A stretch of DNA of 64,000 nt, taken from assembly GCA_037013685.1 (NCBI GenBank), contig CM072884.1, positions 6,014,001 to 6,078,000 on the forward strand. Reading direction: 5' to 3'. Both the position numbers and the translations under genes were made by a program. Below are positions 11,761 through 25,351 of this stretch, one piece after another (within the stretch, counting starts at the first letter, position 1; each line of letters starts with the position of its first letter). This DNA is from Acridotheres tristis (taxonomy: Eukaryota; Chordata; Aves; Passeriformes; Sturnidae). The notes under the pieces are model-generated. The model searched no databases, was not told where the DNA came from, and was given only the letters and a program-made list of their open reading frames with translations.

Positions 11761-14700
11761 TTTACTTTTTGCAATTACGATGAAAGTTTTTTAATGAGTT
11801 CAACACTTCCACTTGATGCTTAGGTGATACATTCTAATCAATTTACCAGGCTAATTATAAATGTGACTAGATGACTGTAAGCACTGAGAAAACATAATCT
11901 TCTCTTTACTTTTGTTTCTGCAAAGGCCTCTTGTTGTAAAGTGAACAGCTATGTCACAAATTAACAGCATTTCACAGTATCAGTGCAGCAAGCTTTGCCT
12001 ACTAATGTCACTGTGTATCAGAAAGCCACAAAAATAAATGGCTTTGGGTAGAGAGGATAGCCTGAAAAAGAGGTGAGTGAGACAGCAGTAAATTATCAGT
12101 GTTTTCTCACATTGCATCTACTTTTGAGAGCCTGGCTGACCAGTGTCCCCATGAGGTAAATTAAGTTTATCAGCATGTCAGAAGGAAAAAGTAGAGTCTA
12201 CAGTTCTATAGCAGAGATTTACCCTTTTCAGCCTTGCATGGAACCACAAAGCCATGGGCTTTGTATTTGATACCTCCATAGCATGGTGTCAGCCAAAACC
12301 AGAGCCCATAAAAATGCAAAGGTTTAGAAGAGGAAATAAAGCAAAAAATCCAAACTTGAGCAAATTATTTTTCAAAACAGTCTGATTTTTAATATTGATT
12401 TTAACAGGACCAGGCCCTAAAAAAAAAAAAGTAAATATTTGCATGAGAGGGCGAGCAGCTTACTACTTCAAATAGAAGCTTGCCACTGTAGAGAGGCTAC
12501 ATTAATTTTGGCTTCTTTCTTAGTAAAGAAACTAAAACATTAAGGAAAAAAAAAGAAGAACATTATGATGAAATATCTAATATACTGAATTGCTTTCCTG
12601 GCTTTCTCATTTAATTTATATATGAAATAATGCAAACATCTCTCCAAGGAATCAAAGTGTTATTAGCTTGTCTTTACCTAATTTAAAGAGGAATGATGCT
12701 GTGAACTGCATTTCAGCAGGCATAAACAGAGATCTGCATTACTGTGCAACTGTGTGCTTCTTCTGACTTTGCAATGGGAATTAATCTGCTTCTCTGTTTT
12801 GTCAGCATGGATACCAGATTGAAGGTTAGTGTCCTGGGAACTCTGAAGGAAGAAACCATGCAAGTTGTTGCCTCTACTGTTTTTAATTTTTTTTTTAGAA
12901 CTGTCTTAAGATTGTGGTAATAATATTGATGACAGATTAAAAAAAGAAAGATTAACTCTTGATGCATAATGACCTGCTTTGCTTTATTCTAAAAGAAAAT
13001 ACAGCAACGTGCCTGCATACGTGTTAAACTGCATTCACATAGCATTTTTAAAGAACAAAAAAAAATTGCCTGAGCATTATTTGATACACAGAGTCCTTGA
13101 CTGGTGGATTCACCTTTCTGAACTTGCTGTTTTAAATAGGAGTAATTTATTCTCATATCTGGATTGTAAATACTTTGTTGAGTTGATGCTGGAAATTATT
13201 TGCTCACTGAAGAAACATTGTTTAAAAAAAGAAACAAACAAACCAAAATTGTGTCCTCTAATAACTGTTCATACTCCAGAACAAAACCTCTTGCAGAGAA
13301 CACTGGAATTAATGAGAAAACTGCAGAAACTTACTACAGAATGACAGGTTTAGGAGAGAGAGAAAAGATAATGCAGAGAATAACTGTGAACCCAAGACTG
13401 TGCATTCAAGGTCACTGAGCCTTTTTAAATGTTTCAGCAATGCTAAAATAATGCAAAGGCAAAGGACAAGAGTGCACAAGTACAGCCTCTGATTTCAGAC
13501 TATGGAATTGGTGTCTGACAGCAAAAATAGAAAAGGAAGAAGCTTCCTTTTCCTTCCTTCATGTGTTTCAGCTGTATGTTTCCAAACCAACAGCTAACTC
13601 AAAAGATAATTAATTTGGACTATATTATAGTGAAAGAGATTGCAGATATAAATTGGAAAGAAAAAAAATACAAAACATACTGAAGTAAAATTATTCCACA
13701 GTGATAAACAGGAAGAAGTATGAGAGAGATGATAGGAGAAAAAAAGAAAAAAAAAAGGCACAAACAGTGCTGTTTCCTAGGAACCTTGCATAGGTGACTA
13801 TTTTTCACGCTTGGCTATCACCATGGTATTATTTGCTTGTGAATGGAGAAGAGTATCCAGTGATTTTATTCAGTTATTATTTATTGAAAGGCATTCTCTT
13901 CCACCACTCTGAATTCCTGAGGAAGTTACAAATCCAAATATAATTGAAGTGAACCTCATCTTCCCACAAAAGTTGTAACAAATAGATTAATTTTCTGGTT
14001 CTCATAATTATAAATACGGCTCAGAGCTTTGTGTCACTTGTCACTTTAAAGCATTATGCTCATTTCTTTGTGCCCTAACAAACTGAGAAGTCTTTTTTCC
14101 CCAAAAGCAGGACAGCATCCAGTCCTAACATGAAGAGTAAGGAACTGGACACTTTAATTTCTTTGATGATCTGAGCCTCATTGTCACCATACTTCTATTC
14201 CTAATCTATAATATATAACAAAGATACCTTTGCTAACCTCCCAGTTATTCAGAAGCCCAACCACAGCCTTTCCCACAATTCTCCTTTATTTTAATCCTGG
14301 TTTGAAATACTCTGGGCATATATAAAAACATTTAACATTAATACTGGGGGAAAATATTTTGAAAAATAATACTTTTATTGAAAATAAGTAATGTGTAAAG
14401 AAGATGGAAATTACCAGAAATTCCAAAGTAATTAAGAAAATTTTAGCTGGAAGAAAAGATGGACTGACAGCATTAAAAATACTAACTTTTCACACAGTAT
14501 TAAAAGAAAACAATTTTTCTTTAGAAAAAAATAAAAACACTTCAGTTTTCATTTTTTCAAATCAAACATTCCACTGAAAAAAAATGTATCAGTAGATTTG
14601 ATTCATTTTTTTCCCTCCTCATTTTGCTACAATCCCTTTCATTACTTCCTTTCTCTCATTTCTGAAAAAAATTCAAATCTACTGGAAAAAAATGCTCTCT

Positions 14701-15585
14701 TAGGCTTTCCAGCTATTGAGTGCTATAAAAGAAAATATACTTGCATCTCTCCAAGAATACACTTTTCCTCTTTCCTTCATCCTTAAAGACAAATTATGGT
14801 ATTTGAAGTGCAACATGCAGGTAACCCACCTGACAAGGACTTTCTCATTGTATACCTACTTATCTTTGTTCTCTGACCATTTTTTCTATCTGAGCAGAAC
14901 ACGACCAAGGTTTAAAACCCCTCCACTTTTAACTTTGTCTCACCAACTTCTGAAATGTCATTCAAAGAGAAGTTAAAAAACAGAGAAGAGGCAGCTATAC
15001 AAATCAGCTCCAAGTAGTGCTGTTGTTTGAATGTTTGTGATCTCAAAAAGCTTTCAGAAATCCCCCAAAATGCACCATAACTGCACTGCTCAGTTGTTTA
15101 TGAACATGCATGGCAAGAGCTCCCTCACCAAATGGAATCCCCTGTGTTTGAATGGAAGCCTGAACTTTTTCACTGCATTGGAACAGCTGAGCAAAAGTGA
15201 AAACTAAAATTGTTCTAGGTTTGCCTTAGTATTTGCTTACGCAGTAACTATATTCTTGTTAAAAAAATAGAACTAAACACATGTCTTGTACATACTTACA
15301 CATACATGCCCACACAGGAGAGAGGAACGAAGAACAGTGATAAAATTGCTAATGAAGCTCAGCATGTTTCTGTGAATTTAACTTCTTTTTACTTCAGTAT
15401 ATTTTAATTAGACTAGAACTGCACATTTAAATACTGATCTTACCACTTCTGCTTTGGAAACAAGTCTGAATAAAGAATCGCCTGTTATTGCACCTGGACA
15501 CTAAAAAAAAAAATCTTTGCTACCTGGGCTTCCAGCACTTTCACTGCTCAATTTGCTTCAGGTGACATTTCATCCTCAAAGGTAA

Positions 15586-15927
15586 ATGAAGAAAATAGCA
15601 CAAGTTGAAAAAACAGATTTTGATCAGAGACTTATCTGTTCTGATTACTACGTTTGGCGTTTTTCAGTGAAATACTCTGTAGTTGTAAACAGTACTGATA
15701 AAACTATCCTAGCAGTAAATGGGGATCAATATACAGGAGTCAGATCTTTGAATTCTGTCAATGGATCAAAATATGGACAAGCTAAACACACTTTTGAAAA
15801 AAAACACTTTCGTAAATATAAAAACTATTGCAAGGAGTTGTGTTTTAACACACGAAAGAAATGTTGCTTTAGAGGTGGGAAATATGGTGCATGCAGGTGG
15901 TTTGATCTGAACAGGCACTTCCTTTAA
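15586..15927 (+). other. unrecognised open reading frame, 113 codons plus stop
   Basis: The ATG lies directly after an in-frame TAA, and the frame stays open to a TAA at 15925-15927. The predicted product is basic, with a Cys-rich C-terminal part (YCKELCFNTRKKCC, then GACRWFDL). I recognise no family. There is no signal peptide or clear domain. An ATTAATAAAG stretch at about 16024 could serve as a poly(A) signal. Frames of this size are expected a few times by chance in 64 kb of AT-rich DNA, so this is listed as a curiosity and not as a gene. Confidence 0.12.
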
Positions 15928-17437
15928 TGACCTTGTGTTGATCAATACCTAAACACATCCTGGCCAGCTGAGAATGTTCCCTGAAGAAAGCAGCTCTGAT
16001 TCTCACAAAGGAAAAGTCAGAATGATTAATAAAGTGTTTTCCACTTCTGATCATCTGTATATTCACAAAGTTTTCACTACTGATGATTTCACCCACCCTG
16101 TCGATATCTACCTTCTTTGATGTTTGACTCTTTTTCTTGTGCAGAGGAGATCACAGCTCTGTTTAAGCTCGTGAAAGTTCAAGTACAAAACAACATTTTA
16201 AAACTGACTTTGTACTTGATGGGTTGTATTCCCTTTTGGTTTACACAATAAAATAAGGCCAGGAACTGGTCTGGAGAATAACTGCTTTATATAATTCTAG
16301 CAGCTTTTTTGAGCCTAAGCAGCACCAAACTATAAACAACAAAATTACTTAAGCTAGACTACACTTTTTAGGCGTCAGAAGGCAGGCTTGACCTACAGAA
16401 ATGAAAGGGAGTTTACATCAAATAAGGATGCATATTCCACTCTGCCCTCTCCCTTTGTTGCTTCAACACTTGCTCTTTCCCTTTCCTGTGTGTCCCAACA
16501 AAGAATGGCCCTTTCCCTTCCAACAGCACTATTTGTATTTCAGAAAGACAGAGGAGGCTTTTTCCTGTGTAACCTTCTGATGGAAGAGAATGTTTTCTCA
16601 GGTGATCTTTTTTGCCAAATTTCATCTGTGAACCAGGTGAATTGTTTGTATTAGCAGATATTAGAAGACTAGGATTGGATCCTGCTATCCTTTCATGTAC
16701 CTGTTTCCCTAATGAGTCTTGCATGCAGATCAGTTGTAGATGTGGCTCTAATTTCGTGCAATTTAGATATCACGATATGCAAAACTGCATTAGACTTTGG
16801 TGTACTTTGAAATAAAATCACTTACTCTCCTGACTTTCTCTTTTCCTCCCTGTGGTCTATGAAATATCCATTGATATGGCAGTGCTGATCTGCAGCAGTT
16901 CTCCCTGATGACTTAGGCCAGCAAGCTGCTCATGAATCTAGCAGATGTTTCAGTTGTCTAGGCCAATGGAAACCTTATGGACCCTTTTTTCTTCATCTCC
17001 TCCCAGGAGCAAATGTTAGTACAGCAGATATCTGGATGTTTGCCATGTAGCAGCCGAGACAGGAAAAAGCTGCTGAGCTTCGCTGAGCGTGGTGCTGTAT
17101 AATGATTACATTTTTTTTTTTTCCCAGTCCTCTCTAAGAGGGTTATTTACAAATGTCATGCTCCTCACATGTAGCTAAACACAAACCTGGGTTCTTTAAA
17201 ACATCCCCCGAACTTCCCCTGTTACGCTATTGAACCTTAGGTTAATACACAGATATAAATTAGAAAGATACTTTCATATGTTGGTCTTCTATTTCCCTGC
17301 CAATATAAATCCAGAAAAGCCTAACTGCAAGTTGCATTCAGCATCGTGCCCCTAACAGATTGTACAGACTGTGACAATGGAAACTGTTAAGGGGATTCAG
17401 GACACGAAAAATTTAAATTAAAAAAAAAAAAATAAAA

Positions 17438-17610
17438 TATGGAATCGGTTGCCCAAAAGGGCTGTGGATGCTCTGGAAGTGTTCAAGGCCAGGCTGGATC
17501 TGAGCAACTTGGTCTAGTGAAAAGTATCCCTGCCCATGGCTGGGAGTTGGAACTGGATGAACTTTAAGGTCCCTTCTAATCCAAACCATTCTGTTTCTAT
17601 GATTCCATGG
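17438..17610 (+). mobile_element. CR1 LINE 3'-end fragment
   Basis: The order gaatcggttgcccaaaaggg, ctgtggatgctctggaagtg, ttcaaggccaggctggatct, cctgcccatggctgggagtt, ggaactggatgaactttaag and cccttctaatccaaaccatt ends with an attctgtttctatgattcc tail. It follows the CR1 consensus 3' end closely for about 170 bp. It is one of the better preserved copies here. An A-rich tract lies just 5' of it (17410-17433). Confidence 0.95.
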
Positions 17611-20600
17611 TAATTTAAAGGAAATTATATTCCTGAATTCTCTTGCTGTCCTCAAAAACTGCTTTTTGAAACCTCATTTTTTCATCACTTGACCTCACTT
17701 TAACGGTGGGTGGTAGGAACAGTCTCTTATTCAAAATCTCGAAGTTCTTATTCTAGAATGCGTTTCTTTTTTTGTTGTGACCTTTGGATCCCTTTTATTT
17801 GTGTGAATTCAACATAGAGTCCATCATTTCCAGTTGTCAGTGAATAAAAAGCTTCAACACAAATATCATATTTGCCTCAAATTCATGCCCTTACTGCTCT
17901 TAAAGGTAATAATTTGGTTTAACAATAGAGATCAGCCAAAAAAACATTTTCCAAATTTCTTTGCTTTATGCATTCATGAAACATATTTTTAGATACAGGC
18001 ATTCATTATTCCTCTGTCATGAGCCAATTAAATTCTGACTCCCCAGAAAGTACAGAAAGGGACAGGACAGGGGCACTTGTGGGAAGCCAGTGGCAGAACC
18101 AGGAATTCAGAAGTGACTTCTGAATTTCCACAAGTAGTATTAGCATTAGCTTCAGTGCCATCTGAAGTCTTCGTCTTTTTTTAAACAAAGAAGCTTAATT
18201 TCTGTCCAACAGGCTGACAGAATACTTTTATTCATCAATTACTTTCAATTAGAAAATTGCATCTTTCTTAGGAAATTTTTTTGTCTTCCTTAAAATCATA
18301 TTTAGGTATGCCCTCTTGCACAAAGAATCCCTTACAGATCCAGAATGAGAATCATAGTTAAATTAACTGTATTCAAAAGGCTAAAAAATCAAATTAATCA
18401 GCTCCATATAAATACCCTCATAAATTAGCTAAGTTCGACTTTAAAAAAAAAATAAAAATTAAGCCAAGAGGCTACAATAGCTCTATAATTGATTTAGTAC
18501 AGAAAATTTTAGTGAATTTTACAATACGTGATCCATGAGGGCTCTCAGCAATAACAGTCTTGCAAATTTTTTTTTTTTTTAGATCCACTGAAATGTAAGA
18601 AATCAGCAAGTAAATTGATATGTGCATTAAAGTAATTTTCTAGGTCAGTGAATCAATGTCAGTAATGGTCGACTAGATTCCTTACTTGGCTGCAAGAATA
18701 TTTTAGTTGAAGCCTTTTATTTTATAATTTGATGAATTATTAAAAAGATTATTTGGTACCTAACATAATGTTGTCTTCTAGAAAATAGGAAAAAAAAAAC
18801 AACTTAGTTCTCTTTGTGCTTGAGAAAATATCTGCTCTGGTCAAATTTGCAGTCTAGACAAAAAAAATCTGTTCCTGGTCACATCAACATTAAGTCACCT
18901 CCTGCATTTTACATAATAAATTGGTACAAAAATGCTATTTTTCAGGATTTAATCCCATCATTATTTTGTCAGGGCCAACAGGCAGGAGTGGTAACTTGCT
19001 ATTTTTACAGCCCTGTAAGGTGACTCCCAGCTGTGCAGTGATCCTGCAGCAGGTAAAAAAATAAAGGTGCAGTGCAGGGTTTGCTGGCTGGGTGACACAG
19101 ATCTCTGGAACAAACCTGAAACTCAGCTGACACATCCACACAGGGTTATTGCCTGAATCACAGCCACACTCACCTGCCCAGGCCAAAATGAAACTCTGAG
19201 CTCACTAAAATCTGCAGCAATGGAGTGCAGGAAGGAAAATGATTCAGCCAGACAGGGTGAGCAGCAGCAACACCCATGGAAGGAACACACGGGGCAGCCA
19301 CAGCTCTGCCATTTCCTCACCACCCCAAAGGATGAAATATTCCAAAGCCTCACAAAAACGCTGCCCTGCAATTAGGAAATGCAGAGAAAAGAAGGATTTC
19401 TCTATTCAGTCTCTTACTGGATAGCTGCCAGTTTGCAGTTTGTGAGTCCCACAAATGCATGCAATGTTCATGGGCTTCTCCATGCAGCCTCTTCTGTTCT
19501 GTTAATTGCATTAGGATTGAGTGGTGACGGGTTTATTCATAAGAAGAAAAAGCAAACAGAGCCAACACGAATTAAAACGCCTTAAAGTAGGCTACGAATT
19601 CATTTTTAAAATGTAGGGGCTTACAAAACATAAATCTCCCACTCAGTAAAGAATTAATTACATGGCAGAGGAGGACGTCTGATAAAATGTACAAAACTGA
19701 TATACTAGCTTCAGTATAGAGATTTTAAATTTTTTTTAACACAGTTACAACACCTACCCTAAACAGGGAAATAGATTTTCCCATTAGGGAAATATAAATG
19801 TCAAAGACCATATTTGCATATCAGGGGAAGGCAGGAGAAGGGAGGAAGAGACACAATGACTAACATCTGTTGAACAGATTGAGATAACAAGAGTTTTTCC
19901 AGGCAGCAGAGTGCATTTCTCAGGTGAAGAAATGAAAGAGCACTACAGTGAATTAATGTGCTGCAAAGTGGATAATGTAAGTTTAATGGGAGTTTGTGAA
20001 CTTAGAAATTTTTAGGTAAATTTTGAAAATACATAACATACAGCAGCTCTTGAGTTTACGTCTTCAGAATGAGCATAATAATTTTAGTAACTTTCAATCA
20101 CAGCCTGTCCTATATTTCAGTAAAACAAGTCTTTAATTTATTTTTTTTCTCCCTAGCTGGTCTTTGTTAGTTTTTAAACCTACAGAGAAGAAAATGCAAC
20201 ATGCATATTTTCAGTCTTGTTGCCTGCTTACATTCGACAATTTCTTTTTCCTTTTAGTTTGCACAAAGCGTCTCATTCTTGGCATTCTTCCACAGAGCTA
20301 TCAGAATCCCTGCTTCAAACACCATATATGAGAGGAAGGCAAGAGAAGAACTGATCCCATTCACCAAGTGCCTTTGTTTTGAGTAGCAAGATTTCTGTAT
20401 TCTCAAGACCGTGCACTTGTTTATGAACAAGTGACAACGCAAACGAGCAAGTGCTTAGAACACAAAGTGCTTTATGAACACTGTTACTACAAATTTTATA
20501 CCCACACGTATCTACATGTTTGTAGATGCAGACTCCTTCACAGCCATTGCAGAGTAACTGCTTTTGTCGTGCAGTAGTTAGCTAAGAATATAAAGATTTG

Positions 20601-23600
20601 AAAAATGTTTTATTTGGAAAGGGGAGCTGATGATGTACTGTGATGAAGCCATAGAGCTTAAAAAGAGTGCACCAAGTTCTACATCTCTGAGCACAGAGCA
20701 TACAGAACAGCAGAAAAGGTGATTTTGCCCATAGTTCAAATCTCTTCTCATACAATACTCTGGGGCTTGAGGCAACTGTCACACTTGGACTCTTTTTTTT
20801 GTTTTGTTTTCAGTCCTATAGTCCAGTGCTTAGTGCTTTCTCTTCAAAGCAGGCAGTGGAAAGTGGCCACAGGACAAGTCCTACAAGAGTTCATTTAGAC
20901 TGTTTCTCCATCTCTGACCTAGGGCAAGCACAGCTATCTCCACACTATACCCCCATTCACATGTAACCATCACTTTTACTCATCTCCCTGAGTTTCTTTC
21001 ACAGAACCACAAGAAAAAAGAGTCATATCAACTAAATGGCTGAGGTGAGTTAAATTCTATCACCTGTGTATATCTTCCATATCTCTCCTTTCAGCCAGGC
21101 AGATGTGGAATAGAGATCACTGTCCTCTGCAACATCATTATATTGCTTTTTTAATCTTAATTTCAATAGTTATGTATCCCCACTTCAAGAAGGTACAGAA
21201 AATCCATAACAAATTCTTTCCAAACCCTTAGTAAAAGCCTAGCTTTCAAGTGCTGTTTTACTCACTTTTAGATGTTGCTCCTTCTGCTCGACTCTGAGAA
21301 TCAAAGGAACAGAAAGAATGATAGCAGTGAAGACATCTTTTACCATCATGCACTCTATAAAAAGCCTGAACAAGTTCTCCTGAGCACCATGGAATTACAG
21401 GCTATTACATGCACTTATAAATCTTTCTTATAGCATTTGTTGGACTTTCCATTCTTCAGTTCTCCCAGAATGATTGAAAATGGATTTATCAGCACAGTAA
21501 TGCCAATATGAGTCAAAAGTTAGAAGTATAGCTTGCTGTAAAAAAAAAAAAAAAGGTCTAAAAAAAATCAAGGGCATAAAAGACAAGTTGATCTTCTCAA
21601 TTAATTTGATATATAATTAAATCATGTCTGATTTAGTCATCCTCCTGTTTAGGACTTATACTTTCTGCCATGGAAAGCAGTTGCCTTGAAGCCTTTTGTC
21701 AAGTATGCTCCTTCTGTATAAGAGATTAGGATTGGTAAGTCTCTGTCACTGGCAGCAGAGTCTAGACTATCTCTGCTGCCCTCCTCTAGATGTTTATTTC
21801 CCTTGCCAAACGCTGCTTCCCTCACCCTGTGTGCTGCTGTACCACTTCAGCTGTCAGGCTGGCCAGACCCTGACCTGAACCTGTGGAATGATTGGGTTTC
21901 AGCTGTCCCAGGCTGGATGGCAAACAGCTGAATCAGTGCAACTCACATCTGGGAAGAATTTCTCTGATTCCAGCTCGTAAGAAAGAAAATCACTACTGAA
22001 CCACATATGTGTGATTTCCTCTGTGTAAGAAATACTTCTATGGAAACAGAGGCATGGGGCTGGATAAGAGTGCAGTAGGATTACAAAGATGAGTCAAAAC
22101 TCGGCCAGAGTTCTCTTAAATATTACACTAAGCTCACTTACAGAGACAACTTACAATAACATTTCAACAAGGAAGTTTACATGTTTAAAAGGCCAAGAAT
22201 AATTGGTTGATTTTTAGTTAAACATAATTCTGGCTCTGTGCTTTCATGGAAAAAAAAACCAACAAACCCAAGGTAACTGGTATGATCTCCAAAAAAGCCA
22301 ACATTGCAGTGTCTGTTTCACTGAAAGACTCTAACGTTATTTACACTGCTTCTGAGCAATTATTTCAAAATAATAAATTCACTGTAGCTAGAGCATCACA
22401 TTCCCCATGCATAGAAACCTTATTTTCTAGGAATATATGTAGAGGTTCTTAGAAGATGCCCTCTGAAAATAGCTTTTAATGGCTTTGTGTTGGGATAAGA
22501 GGGGAATAAAAAAACCCCAAAACTAGACCCTCCTTATGTTTTCAGTAAGAACCATTTATATACAGCTCTTGTCGACCTGCATTAGACCATGAAGAGTATT
22601 TTTCTTTTTACTCACTTCACTTTAAAACAGGTAGAACAGCTCCATCAAAATATACAAAAAAAAAATCTTTAAATTAAATGAATCTGCTCCACAAAAGGAT
22701 GAAAATAAGGTGAAAAAAAACCCACTAAAATTATGATTTTCGATTTGCATAAATATTCCCAAATTTTTATGCAGTGCCATTTGGGGGGAAAAAAAAAATA
22801 TAATCCAGCAATTCTGTGACCTGGAGCTCCAATTAAGAAAACAAATGAAACACCAAACAACACGAAACTTGTCACAGAGCAGCAAGAGATAAGAACTTTC
22901 TTTTTCTTATCAAATGAAAAAGGGGAAGAAACAATTGCATGTTGCAATGCTGCTGCAATCTGAATTTTCTGTTCCAAAAGCCACATCAAACACACTAAGA
23001 TGCTGGTAACAAGGGCAAGGAAAAGTCCAAAAGTTCTATCCCAGTCTATATTTGAGAACTAGTAGAATGATACAGAAAACCCTCTTGCTTTTGACTGCTC
23101 TAAGTACTGATGTTACAAATACTCTTGCTTCAGGCTTCCTGTACAGAAGGCCAGCATCATGGGGAAGAAGGAAAAGAAAAACAAACAAAAAAAAACCAGA
23201 AAAAAAAAATCAACAAAACCGGCAACCCCTCTGACTCCCCAAAGCAATATCACATTTGTTTGGATATGGGAAGTCCTGCTCTGATAGACTGGAACGAAAT
23301 GTATGGCAAATTCAGTGCTTGCAGAAAGCCTTTGGAGCCCATGCAGCTCAGCATGAATAAATGCAAATACAGATACTATTGCAAGAGAGAGATTACATCA
23401 AAAGTTTTGCTCCAAAATTACAGAAACTGTAGATATTTAAAGAAACAGATGACAACATCTTTTCCAACGCAGTTACACAATGAGAAGCTGACTACTCCCC
23501 CTCACCACTACAAGCAACATTTGCTAGCTCTGCCAGAAAAGAAAGTTAGACAAGAAAGTAAATTTCTTATTTGTTCTCACTCATATGCTTACTACAGGTA

Positions 23601-25303
23601 AAAAGTAGAAGGTAGCTTTTCTATTGTGACTGTGCTATTAAAGATGAGGCAGAAAAACTGTGTCCATTCTCTAAGCAAACACAATCTTAAAAAGTCAGAA
23701 AATTCACGACTACAGAAGAATAGTCAAAAGGATGGTAAAAAAGCTTATTCTACCCCATTCTCTATCTTGAATTTATGGTGTATATGTAGGCTTCACTTAA
23801 TATCATTAAAAATAACCAAGAATCCACATTATATAAAACAAAAAAACACCCAACATTTAAAACACTAAAGTGTAGCAGCAGAAAGGAAGGACGGACTAAA
23901 ATGTATGCCTTGCAGATGACACTACACAACTGGAATCTAATGCAGCAAAGGTCAAAATACTGAACAAGTGGGAAGAAAAACAGAAAAAACAAATCAAACT
24001 GCAGGCAGAGAGAATATTTAAATCATTCCTTTGGGCAAACTACTTGCAAAGGAGTGAAACTGGAGGGAAAGAACTCATGACAGAAAGTCTGAAGAGTGAC
24101 AAGCAACTTTTAATCAGTCTTTAACATGCCTAACTTGGCATGTGTAAAAAGGGACTTAGTTTCCAAGTTTTTAAAAAGGGCAGGTCTTACTATTTGCTGA
24201 AGAAATAAAAACCACTTAGCAATTCTGAAATTTTATAGCTGAAATAGCTTGGGTGCCAAAAAGGCTTTTAGAAACAAAGAATAGGTTAAAGTATATCAAT
24301 CACTGGGAAAAAAACCCCAACCAAACAAAACAGGGAACAGGACAGGGAAAATTGCATCAAGCAGGAGAAAGATGAAAGAACAAACCCCATCAGGAAATGC
24401 TTAAATGACAAATTGATACATGTCACAGAAATGCATCAATTCTAATGATATTCTGTTTAAAAAATTCCCCAAACTTTACAGTCTTCAAAATGCAGACAGA
24501 AACAATGAGAATTTTCATTTAGAAATGCTTAGTTGACTGCTATTTTCTTTTGAAATATTTCTGGAAATGGAAACATTTAAAACTGCTTTTAACTGCCCTT
24601 TTTTTTTCCTTAAGTTCTTACTGAATTTGAAGTATGGAATCATCTCAATGAGTTCCAACACTTTAATTTACACATTTATATATAGTCTCTAGCTGTATCA
24701 CAGCATTAAAAGAGGGATTCACAGAACACAAGGTCTATCTACATTTTCCTCCTACAGGTCACAAGAAATAACAATAAATTCTTTAAGCAGAAGCACAGAA
24801 TAGACTATATTAAGGTTTCTAAACCAATTTTCATTCTACTTCAAGTTGTGTGTGGAGGGAATTGGCTAATAAAAAGTCTTACACACAAAATCCATTATAG
24901 GAAGGCTCATTTCCCCAAAAGTGGGTCAGAAACAATTCCAACCTTGTTAACGGGATGGGGAAATGATGACTGTTGAAACAAGCACTGCAAGAAAGAGATT
25001 TTAAAGCCTTTGTTTTGCACCCAACGCCTAAGTTGAACAAACAAATTTTAAGGGATCAAAGCTAGCCTATTATGAAGCATAAAACTATCTCTGCTGAGAA
25101 CCATAAATTATGCATGGAGCAGGCATATTTACCAGTGCTGCTAGTAATGCAGAACATCTCTGAATGAGCACTGACTGCTGAATGCCTCATGTTCTTTTAT
25201 GATGAATTATGCAGGAAGCTCCAACACAACTATGCTAAGGTGCTGGAGTTCATGTACAGGAGGGCTTGAGAGTCATTGAATAAGTGGGAGACAAAAATAT
25301 TAC
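17611..25303. other. CADM2 long intron: mixed AT-rich and locally GC-richer unique sequence
   Basis: No gene is identified. A relatively GC-rich block at about 18960-19380 and a smaller one at about 21700-21930 stand out from their surroundings, but neither matches a repeat or coding family that I know. A/C-rich simple sequence occurs at 23165-23222 and 24304-24350. A 163-codon open frame at 23110-23601 runs through the first of these, and its lack of stops there is explained by A-rich composition. Confidence 0.55.
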
Positions 25304-25351
25304 CTTTTTTCCTTTTTCTCAGGTCCAACATTTTGTGAAGAGTAGCTGCCA
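25304..25351 (-). CDS. candidate CADM2 cassette (alternative) micro-exon, unproven
   Basis: On the minus strand a 48-nt open segment is bounded by a pyrimidine-rich acceptor (ttgttttag at 25360-25352) and a good donor (AAG|gtaat at 25304/25303). Placed before the recognised exon it is in the right phase at both ends (two bases in, one base out). It would insert VAATLHKMLDLRKRKK followed by the shared Gly codon. Mammalian CADM2 is known to have an optional short Lys-containing insert (recalled as an AAASKNKVK-like stretch) at exactly this junction, between signal peptide and Ig domain. The basic, short, in-phase nature is therefore suggestive. Against it, a 48-nt stop-free segment between AG and GT arises often by chance, and the sequence is not a clear match to the mammalian insert. 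Confidence 0.3.

Larger units (their letters stand above)
10851..17437. other. CADM2 long intron: gene-poor stretch with T/G-rich low-complexity sequence
   Basis: No exon, RNA gene or clear transposon is seen. It contains an A/TA simple tract at 11023-11054, the T/G-rich region at 11620-11760 and many short A runs. An unexplained 114-codon open frame at 15586-15927 is described separately. A 138-aa minus open frame near 10905-11321 spans the A-rich tract and looks like a low-complexity artefact. Confidence 0.55.

Noticed and set aside
23110..23601. 163-codon plus-strand open frame
   Set aside because: It crosses an A-rich tract that translates to Lys/Asn/Gln-rich low complexity. It has no family resemblance and no convincing start context.
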